Of a DNA stretch of 10,217 bases, positions 1 through 6,233 are shown one piece after another. The notes under the pieces were generated by a model. The model was given only the letters and a program-made list of their open reading frames with translations, made no database searches and had not been told where the DNA came from. Source of the DNA: an uncultured Acetobacter sp. (GTDB lineage: Bacteria; Pseudomonadota; Alphaproteobacteria; Acetobacterales; Acetobacteraceae); the NCBI RefSeq assembly GCF_937875265.1, contig NZ_CALLXM010000170.1, positions 1 to 10,217 on the forward strand. Direction: 5' to 3'. The position numbers and the translations under genes were made by a program. Within the stretch, counting starts at the first letter, position 1. The number at the start of each line of letters is the position of its first letter.

Positions 1-2
1 TT

Positions 3-650
3 GGGCAGATCGGGCATGTTGTGGTGCTGGGTTTTTATACGCTTTTGCGTATGGCCAGCATGCTCTGCCTTGCGTCCCTTATCTGGGTTCCTGTGGGTGT
101 GTGGCTGGGCCTCAACCCGTTAAAGGCGCGCCGGGCACAACAGATCGTCCAGTATTGCGCGGCATTCCCCGCTAATCTGTTTTTCCCCATTTTTGCGGCG
201 ATGATTATTTATTTTCATCTGGCACCAGATCTCTGGCTCACCCCTTTAATGATGCTCGGCGCGCAATGGTATATTCTGTTTAATGTCATCGGTGGTGCAG
301 CATCCTTCCCGTCCAGTCTGCTGGAAGTCGGGCAGAATTTTGAGGTCAAAGGTCTGCTCTGGTGGCGAAAAATTATTCTGCCCGGCATTACCCCGTACTA
401 TCTGACAGGCGCTCTAGCTGCATCAGGTGCCGCGTGGAATGCCACCATTGCGTCGGAAATGGTGCAATGGGGCCATGAGACGCTTAAAACACACGGGCTT
501 GGCGCCTATATTGCACAGGCAACGACCGAAGGTGACCTGAGTGAAGTCGCGCTGGGTGTTGTTGTGATGTCACTCTTTGTGCTCATCCTGAACTGGCTGG
601 TCTGGCGTCCTCTTTCTGATTACGCTTACCGTCGCCTGAAACTGACCTGA
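3..650 (+). CDS. ABC transporter permease, C-terminal part (5' end outside window)
   Basis: The frame is open from the left edge, so only about the last 215 residues are present and the true start is missing. It is an inner-membrane permease of the binding-protein-dependent importer type (BPD_transp_1 fold, nitrate/sulfonate/taurine branch). Roughly five hydrophobic segments are visible, beginning near the stretches LLRMASMLCLASLIW, YCAAFPANLFFPIF, TPLMMLGAQWYILF, LTGALAASGAAW and VALGVVVMSLFVLILNW. Between the third and fourth lies the EAA-type cytoplasmic loop that docks on the ATPase: a conserved Gly in FEVKGL followed by KIILPGITP. The ATPase gene starts 12 bases after the stop, so the two are surely co-transcribed. 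Relatives in this family are often long, fused double permeases, but that cannot be checked here. Substrate unknown. The family call is firm; any substrate assignment would be a guess. Confidence 0.9.
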   Translation, partial: GQIGHVVVLGFYTLLRMASMLCLASLIWVPVGVWLGLNPLKARRAQQIVQYCAAFPANLFFPIFAAMIIYFHLAPDLWLTPLMMLGAQWYILFNVIGGAASFPSSLLEVGQNFEVKGLLWWRKIILPGITPYYLTGALAASGAAWNATIASEMVQWGHETLKTHGLGAYIAQATTEGDLSEVALGVVVMSLFVLILNWLVWRPLSDYAYRRLKLT

Positions 651-662
651 CAGGACCCAACA

Positions 663-2021
663 ATGACGTCGCCCTCCCCCGCTGAGCATCCGACAGCCAG
701 ACACGCAACGGCGCTGGTTGAGGCGCGCCATGTCAGCCAGTCTTACCATAAAGACAGCACTGTTGATTTGCGGGTTCTGGATGACGTCAATCTGACGCTT
801 CATGCTGGAGAAATTGTTGGTCTGCTGGGCCGCTCAGGGTCAGGGAAATCGACGCTCCTGCGCCTGCTGGCCGGGCTGCTCCCCCCTACATCAGGAGAAG
901 TTTTCTGGAAAGGTGAGCCCCTGAAAGGGCCTGCCAATGGCGTTGCAATGGTCTTTCAGTCCTTTGCTCTTTTCCCATGGATGACTGTGGCGGAAAATGT
1001 TGCTCTGGGGCTGGAAGCAAAAGGCATTGCCGGTGAAGAGCGTGACCGTCTGGTGGAAAGCGCCATCGACCTGATTGGCCTTGGGGGATACGAAAACGCA
1101 TGGCCCAAGGAGCTTTCCGGCGGCATGCAGCAGCGTGTGGGGCTGGCCCGTGCGCTGGTTGTACATCCGGACCTGCTGCTGATGGACGAACCTTTTTCAG
1201 CACTGGATGTTCTGACCGCTGAAAATCTGCGGACTGATCTGGTCGAGTTATGGTCAGAAAAAAAGCTGCCGGTTCAGGCTATGCTGGTGGTGACGCATAA
1301 CATTGAAGAAGCTGTTCTGATCTGTGATCGGATCATGATTTTTTCCTCCAATCCAGGCCGCATTGCGCATGCCCTGACGGTGCCGTTTGCTCACCCACGG
1401 GACCGGGAAGATCCGGCATTCCGTCAGTTTGTGGACCATATCTATGCGCTGATGACGCAGCGGGCCCCGATTATTTCTGAAGCCGATATGGCTGTCGGCG
1501 TGAAGCAGGCGGTGCAGGCCACGCCTTCCTTCATAGCACTCCCCCTTGTGTCCATCACGATGATGATCGGGATGATGGAAGCGCTCGCAGCCCCCCCGCT
1601 CAATGGTCGGGCTGACCTGCCCATGCTGGCGGAAAAGCTGCAACTGGAGCTGGATGACCTGTTCCCGCTGGGCGAGTCATTGGAGTTGCTTGGGCTCGCA
1701 GAGCTGGAGGATGGTGACATCCTGCTTACCAATGAGGGTGTGCATTTTGTGCTGAGCGATCTTGAAGAGCGTAAAGCCATCATGAGTCATGCTCTGCTGC
1801 ATCATGTGCCGCTGGTAAAAATGATATGCACTGTGCTGGATGAACGTCCTTCCCATAGCACGAACGCCGAACGCTTCCGGGATGCGCTGGAAGAGGCAAT
1901 GTCCCCCGACTACGCCCGCCAGACGCTTCAGACCCTTGTTGGCTGGGCCCGCTTTGCGGAATTATTTGATTTTGATGAGGAGGGTGATCGCTTCTATCTG
2001 GAAGAAGCGATCACCGAATAA
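663..2021 (+). CDS. ABC transporter ATP-binding protein with C-terminal AAA-associated domain
   Basis: This is the ATPase partner of the permease just upstream, hydrolysing ATP at the cytoplasmic face to drive import. Visible motifs are Walker A GRSGSGKST (residues 56-64), Q-loop Gln99 in VFQSFALFPW, signature LSGGMQQR (151-158), Walker B LLLMDEP (171-177), D-loop SALD (179-182) and switch His212 in VVTH. The nucleotide-binding domain resembles the SsuB/TauB/NrtD group. At 452 residues the protein is about 200 longer than a plain SsuB-type ATPase. The extra C-terminal part (about 310-450), acidic and helix-rich, resembles the AAA-associated C-terminal domain (AAA_assoc_C) found on some importers of this group; its role is unknown to me. 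The ATG at 663 is chosen because it follows the permease by 12 bases with a modest ribosome-binding sequence (acagga) upstream. A perfect 12-base inverted repeat lies in its last codons. A periplasmic binding protein is not in view. Confidence 0.95.
   Translation: MTSPSPAEHPTARHATALVEARHVSQSYHKDSTVDLRVLDDVNLTLHAGEIVGLLGRSGSGKSTLLRLLAGLLPPTSGEVFWKGEPLKGPANGVAMVFQSFALFPWMTVAENVALGLEAKGIAGEERDRLVESAIDLIGLGGYENAWPKELSGGMQQRVGLARALVVHPDLLLMDEPFSALDVLTAENLRTDLVELWSEKKLPVQAMLVVTHNIEEAVLICDRIMIFSSNPGRIAHALTVPFAHPRDREDPAFRQFVDHIYALMTQRAPIISEADMAVGVKQAVQATPSFIALPLVSITMMIGMMEALAAPPLNGRADLPMLAEKLQLELDDLFPLGESLELLGLAELEDGDILLTNEGVHFVLSDLEERKAIMSHALLHHVPLVKMICTVLDERPSHSTNAERFRDALEEAMSPDYARQTLQTLVGWARFAELFDFDEEGDRFYLEEAITE
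1983..2015. repeat. Perfect 12-bp inverted repeat in the last codons of the ABC ATPase gene
   Basis: The arms GGTGATCGCTTC (1983-1994) and GAAGCGATCACC (2004-2015) are exact reverse complements separated by 9 bases. In RNA this would be a strong hairpin ending 3 bases before the ATPase stop codon. It lies at the meeting point of two convergent genes (ATPase and msrA, 18 bases apart). No T tract follows on either strand, so it is not a canonical intrinsic terminator. A shorter inverted pair, CGCTGA (2022-2027) and TCAGCG (2040-2045), follows directly. Possible roles are 3'-end stabilisation, a shared termination or processing signal, or chance. Confidence 0.6.
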
Positions 2022-2039
2022 CGCTGAAAGATCAGACGC

Positions 2040-2573
2040 TCAGCGCTTGAAACGAGCAGCGTAAAGTTTGCGGGCTTTAGAAACTTTGGGCGCAATAACA
2101 GCCTGACAGTAGCCAGTGTTCGGATTGCGCTCATAATAATCAAAATGCATGGCTTCAGCTGGCCAGAACGTCTCTAACGGAACAATCTCAGTGACGATTG
2201 GTGCGTCCCAGATGTTTGCCTGTTCAATTTCAGCCTTTATAGCAAGTGCTGCATTTTTCTGAGCATCATCAGCATAGAAAATAGCTGAGCGATATTGTGT
2301 GCCAATATCGTCGCCCTGCCGGTTCAACGTTGTGGGGTTATGCAGCGTGAAGAAAATTCGCAGCACATCGTCATACCCTATTACACTTGGGTCTAGTTCC
2401 AGGCGGATCACTTCCGCATGGCCTGTTCGGCCAGTGCAAACCTCTTTGTACGTTGGCTCAGATGTGTGACCACCGGTGTAACCTGGAGCTATGGACAGAA
2501 TTCCTGCCATATCCCGAAAAACAGCTTCCATGCACCAGAAGCATCCGCCACCAAGAACTATAGACTGAGACAT
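2040..2573 (-). CDS. msrA: Peptide-methionine (S)-S-oxide reductase MsrA
   Basis: MsrA reduces the S epimer of methionine sulfoxide in proteins and free methionine sulfoxide, using thioredoxin, and repairs oxidative damage in the cytoplasm. The 177 residues match the usual single-domain enzyme. The catalytic motif GGGCFWCMEA places the nucleophile at Cys11 with Glu16 nearby. The conserved stretch VCTGRTGHAEV (45-55), the motif GDDIGTQYRSAIFY and the C-terminal NPNTGYC (Cys156) are all present. Cys156 is a likely resolving cysteine, and Cys14 (the GCFWC variant, where many MsrAs have GCFWG) might also take part. The ATG at 2573 has a good ribosome-binding site (gaggaag) about 6-7 bases upstream. 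The gene lies 71 bases after valS on the same strand and converges with the ABC ATPase. No signal peptide is seen, so it is cytosolic. It may be transcribed with valS or from its own promoter. Confidence 0.97.
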   Translation of the reverse strand: MSQSIVLGGGCFWCMEAVFRDMAGILSIAPGYTGGHTSEPTYKEVCTGRTGHAEVIRLELDPSVIGYDDVLRIFFTLHNPTTLNRQGDDIGTQYRSAIFYADDAQKNAALAIKAEIEQANIWDAPIVTEIVPLETFWPAEAMHFDYYERNPNTGYCQAVIAPKVSKARKLYAARFKR

Positions 2574-2605
2574 GGTCTCTTCCTCACTGTGTCTTGCATG
2601 TTAAC

Positions 2606-2638
2606 GCCTACACGCAAGCTTTGTCGCAGCGTGCAGGC
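2606..2638 (-). other. Hairpin between valS and msrA
   Basis: GCCTACACGC (2606-2615) and GCGTGCAGGC (2629-2638) form a 10-bp stem with a 13-base loop. In minus-strand RNA the single imperfect pair becomes a tolerated G-U wobble, so the fold suits valS-msrA transcripts. No T run follows it in that direction. TTTT follows on the plus strand, where no gene would use it. It may be a weak terminator, a processing site or a 3'-end stabiliser after valS. Confidence 0.35.
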
Positions 2639-2644
2639 TTTTGC

Positions 2645-5338
2645 TCAGGAGATGCGGGCGAGTGCGGCCTTCAGGCGGATGCTTTCACCCTGCTGGGCTG
2701 CCAGACGATCACGCATTTCCTGAACAATTTCAGGTTTGGCACGTGCGACGAAATTTTCGTTCCCAAGTTTTTTATCGGTCTTGGCAATTTCATCATCCGC
2801 TTTGGCAAGTTCCTTCTTCAGGCGCTCTTCCTCAGCCGTAATATCAATCAGCCCTTCCAGCGGGATAATCAGGGTAGCTTCACCGACAACAGCCTGAGCC
2901 GAACCACGCGGTACATTGCCTTGCTGGAGTGCAACATGAGAAACACGCGCCATCCGGCCGATGGCTTCCTGCCAGCGTTCAGCACGTTCCATAGTATGCT
3001 GTGCCGCATCCTGCAGAAAGACCGGAGCTTTCTGAGACGGTGGCACGTTCATTTCTGCACGCACGGTTCGGATCTCAGAAATCAGCCGTATAATATGGTT
3101 ACACTCTGCCTGAGCCGCTTCTGCGCCCGCCAGAACAATGGGCTCCGGCCATGCCTGAGAAATCAGGCTTCCCTGTTTGCCAAAGCCGAAAGATGTCCAG
3201 AGTTCATCCGTCACAAACGGCATAACCGGCTGGAGCAGCCGCAGAATAATCCCAAACACATAAGCAGCAACTGCGCGAATTTCAGCGGCTTCGGCTGTGT
3301 CATCAGACGCGAATACAGGCTTGGCAAATTCAAGAAACCAGTCGCAGAAACAGTTCCAGACAAAGCGATAGCAGCTCAGCGCGTAGTCATCGAAGCGATA
3401 GACTTCCAGCGCTTTGGTTGCTTCCTGAATAGCTGTTGAGGCTTCCGCAATAATCCATTGTCCAAGCGGTGATGTTACGCTTTGCGGGTCAAACCCATCC
3501 TGCGCTTTTACGCCGTTCATTTCGCAGAAGCGCGCAGCATTCCAGATTTTGGTTACAAATGCGCGGTAATCCTCAACCTTCTTGCGGCCAAGTTTCACAT
3601 CACGACCAATGCCTGTCAGCGCGCAAATGGTAAAGCGAAGCGCATCAGCACCATAAGCATCAATCAGCTCAAGCGGATCAATCCCGTTCCCTTTGCTCTT
3701 GGACATTTTCTGGCCGCGTTCATCACGCACCAGACCATGAATGAAAATATCGCGGAACGGCACATCATGCATGAAGTGCTGGCCCATCATGATCATCCGT
3801 GCGACCCAGAAGAAAATAATGTCAAAGCCTGTCACCAAAACGTCTGTGGGGTAGTAGTGTGCCAGTTCGGGTGTCTTGTCCGGCCAGCCTAGCGTGGAAA
3901 ATGGCCACAAGCCGGAAGAGAACCACGTATCCAGCACGTCTTCATCCTGAGACAGTACTTCGGTCCGTCCATAATGCGCATCCGCCTGCTTTTGGGCGTC
4001 AGCGTCATCATGCGCCACAAACACATGGCCGTCCGGGCCATACCATGCCGGAATACGGTGCCCCCACCACAACTGACGAGAGATGCACCAGGGCTGGATA
4101 TCCCGCATCCAGGCAAAAAAGGTATTTTCCCACTGCTTGGGGACAAATGAGATTTTACCGCTGGTCACAGCCTCAATGGCTGGTCCAGCCAGTTTGCCAG
4201 CATCACAATACCACTGGGTGGTCAGGCGCGGCTCAATCACCGCTCCGCCACGTTCTGCATGTGGCACCTGATGTCGGTGAGGCTCGATTTTCTCCAGCCA
4301 CTCCAGTCTTTCCAGCTCAGCGACAATGGTCTTCCGGGCCTCTTCACGGGAAAGCCCAGCCAGATTTTTCACAAACGCCGGATCGGCAAGGCCTTCAACG
4401 CTGGTCAGTTCATCTTCAATTTCGTCCAGAATGACCCGAGCCTGCTCATCAAGAATGGTGAGCATGGGAAGGTTGTGCCGCCGTCCCACTTCAAAGTCAT
4501 TAAAGTCATGAGCCGGGGTGATCTTTACCGCACCCGTGCCTTTTTCCGGATCGGAATGCAGGTCAGCAACGATGGGGATCAGGCGCCCCGTCAGCGGAAG
4601 CCGGACAAACTGCCCGACCAGAGCGGCGTAGCGCTCATCTTCCGGGTGAACGGCAACAGCCGCGTCACCCAGCATGGTCTCTGGGCGCGTGGTGGCCACA
4701 GTAATGGTTTCACCGGGCTTGCCCTCGACGGGGTAGCGGACGTACCAGAGCTTTCCGGCAACGTCTTTGCTTTCCACCTCAAGGTCGGAAATAGCGGAAC
4801 GGAACATCGGATCCCAGTTCACCAGTCTCCGGTCGCGATAAATCAGCCCCTCATTGAAAAGGGTGACAAACACTTCTTTCACAGCACGGGACAGGCCCTC
4901 ATCCATGGTGAAGCGCTCACGCGGCCAGTCCAGTGATGCTCCCAGACGGCGCAACTGGCGGGTAATGCCACCACCAGACTCTTCTTTCCACTTCCAGACG
5001 CGCTGTATGAAGGCTTCGCGGCCCATGTCCTGACGCGTTATATTTTCTGCTGCAAGAGCCCGCTCGACAACCATCTGCGTGGCGATGCCTGCATGGTCGG
5101 TGCCGGGCTGCCATAGGGTGTCAAACCCCTGCATCCGCTTCCAGCGCACCAGCGTGTCCTGCAAGGTCATGGTCAGAGCATGCCCCATATGCAGGGTGCC
5201 CGTTACATTCGGGGGTGGGATCATGATGGTGAACGACTTTTTGCCGCTCTGCGGATCAGCTGAAAATGCTTTTTCGCTTTCCCACAGCTCGTAAAGTTTC
5301 TTCTCTGTCTCAGCAGGCTCAAAAGTCTTATTCAGCAT
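2645..5338 (-). CDS. valS: Valine--tRNA ligase (valyl-tRNA synthetase)
   Basis: This class I synthetase charges tRNA-Val with valine and edits misactivated threonine. The 897 residues are complete. The Rossmann-fold signature is PPPNVTGTLHMGH (HMGH at 50-53), and the second ATP-binding motif KMSKS lies at 544-548. The inserted editing domain shows TTRPET (216-221) and KITPAHDFNDFEVG (272-285). The motif DTWFSSGLWPFSTLGWP is typical of the ValRS/IleRS group. After the anticodon-binding domain, the last 65 residues (833-897) form the charged coiled-coil arm characteristic of ValRS. The frame stays open 27 codons upstream of this ATG (to a GTG at 5419). I chose the ATG at 5338 because MLNKTFEPAETE matches the usual start of the family and the upstream residues resemble nothing. 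The ribosome-binding site is weak (ggttgga). A terminator hairpin sits about 20 bases before the start, suggesting controlled read-through. The popZ-like gene lies 161 bases upstream. Confidence 0.98.
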   Translation of the reverse strand: MLNKTFEPAETEKKLYELWESEKAFSADPQSGKKSFTIMIPPPNVTGTLHMGHALTMTLQDTLVRWKRMQGFDTLWQPGTDHAGIATQMVVERALAAENITRQDMGREAFIQRVWKWKEESGGGITRQLRRLGASLDWPRERFTMDEGLSRAVKEVFVTLFNEGLIYRDRRLVNWDPMFRSAISDLEVESKDVAGKLWYVRYPVEGKPGETITVATTRPETMLGDAAVAVHPEDERYAALVGQFVRLPLTGRLIPIVADLHSDPEKGTGAVKITPAHDFNDFEVGRRHNLPMLTILDEQARVILDEIEDELTSVEGLADPAFVKNLAGLSREEARKTIVAELERLEWLEKIEPHRHQVPHAERGGAVIEPRLTTQWYCDAGKLAGPAIEAVTSGKISFVPKQWENTFFAWMRDIQPWCISRQLWWGHRIPAWYGPDGHVFVAHDDADAQKQADAHYGRTEVLSQDEDVLDTWFSSGLWPFSTLGWPDKTPELAHYYPTDVLVTGFDIIFFWVARMIMMGQHFMHDVPFRDIFIHGLVRDERGQKMSKSKGNGIDPLELIDAYGADALRFTICALTGIGRDVKLGRKKVEDYRAFVTKIWNAARFCEMNGVKAQDGFDPQSVTSPLGQWIIAEASTAIQEATKALEVYRFDDYALSCYRFVWNCFCDWFLEFAKPVFASDDTAEAAEIRAVAAYVFGIILRLLQPVMPFVTDELWTSFGFGKQGSLISQAWPEPIVLAGAEAAQAECNHIIRLISEIRTVRAEMNVPPSQKAPVFLQDAAQHTMERAERWQEAIGRMARVSHVALQQGNVPRGSAQAVVGEATLIIPLEGLIDITAEEERLKKELAKADDEIAKTDKKLGNENFVARAKPEIVQEMRDRLAAQQGESIRLKAALARIS

Positions 5339-5430
5339 GATATCCAACCAGAAAACGTAAAAAAGGCGGAAGGCATATGCTGCCCCCGCCTTTGCAAAGC
5401 TATAGTCCCTGCCACACACACAGGAAACAT
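5332..5430 (-). other. Possible short leader ORF overlapping the valS start
   Basis: A 32-codon ATG-initiated frame begins MFPVCVAGT and runs through the terminator hairpin. It ends at a TGA (5334-5332) overlapping the first codons of valS (ATGCTGA). Two of its first six codons are valine (GTG). There is no convincing ribosome-binding site, and I found no alternative antiterminator structure. It may be chance; I record it because of its place between the popZ-like gene and valS. Confidence 0.15.
5359..5393 (-). terminator. Intrinsic terminator (possible attenuator) just upstream of valS
   Basis: Read on the minus strand, AAAGGCGG (5393-5386) pairs with CCGCCTTT (5369-5362), and the T tract runs to 5359 (six Ts in all, three inside the stem). 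A further GGCA/TGCC pair (5381-5384 with 5372-5375) lies inside the loop. This is a textbook Rho-independent terminator for transcripts coming from the popZ-like gene. It ends only 20 bases before the valS ATG, which leaves no room for a separate valS promoter downstream of it. valS must therefore depend on read-through or on a promoter overlapping or preceding the hairpin. Confidence 0.75.
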
Positions 5431-5499
5431 CTGACTGCTTCGCTTTTTGCTCTTAAAGCCAAAAAACGGAACGATCAGAGTAAAGACCGACCTGTGTTT

Positions 5500-6198
5500 T
5501 TACAGGCCGCGCTGCGTCAGGCGCTCAACTTCCTTGCGGACAGCAGCCTGCACGATACCAGCAAGGTGGGCATCAAGCCATTTTTTCAGGAAAACCCGTA
5601 CTTCCTGCCGTACGATATCTTCAACGGTCAGAGACCCTTCGTGCGTGATGGCCACTTTTCTCTCCTCATGCTCTCTCAGATATTTTTCCTGCAGTTTTTT
5701 CTGCAGGACCGCAAATGAATTCCCAGTGTCGGACATAGTCTCGTCATTGAGAGGAATCGGCAGGGAACCGGACATACTTTCGGCCTTTTCAATCAGTTCA
5801 ATTTGTCTGAGATCAGTAACAGACAGAACCTCAGTGTCATCAATAGCCGAAACGAACGATACCGAAGAGTGGCCTCCGTTTCGTTCGGCAGATACATGCA
5901 TGCCAAGCTCATCCGCATGACTGTCATGCAACGGATTTATTGACCCCGAATCCTCTGGCTGTCCAGAGGAAGTTTGGAGCTGCTGCCCGGTGGGATGTAT
6001 CGCTGTGGAATCTTCTTCCATCATGGCAGGAGAAAGAACCAGCACGTCATCATCCGCAGTGTGAGCTTCAGGCTGATCGCTCACGGCATGCAAATGCGAC
6101 GACTGATCACTGCTCTCAGTCTGCAAAACCTTACGGATGGAGGACAGAATGTCCGCTACAGACTGCCCTGAATTTTCTGTGCCTTCTGACGGCGCCAT
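5500..6198 (-). CDS. PopZ-like polar organising protein (DUF2497 family)
   Basis: Proteins of this family (PopZ in Caulobacter) self-assemble into a ribosome-free matrix at cell poles, anchor the chromosome origin through ParB and recruit cell-cycle regulators. The 232-residue protein has the family layout: a short N-terminal helix SVADILSSIRKVL (13-25) that in PopZ binds client proteins, a DDVLVLS motif (50-56) resembling the conserved D-V-L-E-L-T stretch, and a long, low-complexity acidic linker rich in S, E, D, H and Q. The conserved helical C-terminus (about 190-232, LTVEDIVRQEVR then FLKKWLDAHLAGIV) drives oligomerisation in PopZ. It is longer than Caulobacter PopZ (177 residues), mostly in the linker. 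The ATG at 6198 has a cagggа-like ribosome-binding sequence (cag-gga) about 8 bases upstream. It follows the tolC-like gene by 35 bases and precedes valS, matching the order I recall around popZ in Caulobacter. Family membership is likely; polar function here is inferred. Confidence 0.85.
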   Translation of the reverse strand: MAPSEGTENSGQSVADILSSIRKVLQTESSDQSSHLHAVSDQPEAHTADDDVLVLSPAMMEEDSTAIHPTGQQLQTSSGQPEDSGSINPLHDSHADELGMHVSAERNGGHSSVSFVSAIDDTEVLSVTDLRQIELIEKAESMSGSLPIPLNDETMSDTGNSFAVLQKKLQEKYLREHEERKVAITHEGSLTVEDIVRQEVRVFLKKWLDAHLAGIVQAAVRKEVERLTQRGL

Positions 6199-6233
6199 TA
6201 AAATATCCCTGCTGAAAATGCCGGATTCAGCGT

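Noticed and set aside
2532..2543. GCFWC active site in MsrA as a novel catalytic variant
   Set aside because: The GCFWC form is already common in bacterial MsrA proteins, so it is not unusual.
2594..3439. 281-codon plus-strand open frame opposite valS
   Set aside because: It lies wholly antisense to the well-supported valS gene, its peptide is rich in Arg, Cys, Phe and Asn with no family resemblance, and it is a typical shadow frame of a coding region.
3859..4936. Plus-strand open frames of 191 and 225 codons opposite valS
   Set aside because: They overlap each other and the valS editing and catalytic regions, and show no recognisable motif or ribosome-binding site.
5339..5419. N-terminal extension of valS by 27 residues from a GTG at 5419
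   Set aside because: The extra residues match no ValRS N-terminus and would be translated through the terminator hairpin; the internal ATG gives the normal family start.
5491..5506. Small CCTGT/ACAGG hairpin at the popZ-like stop codon as a terminator
   Set aside because: The stem is only 5 bp and no T tract follows on the minus strand; the stronger hairpin at 5359-5393 fits better.
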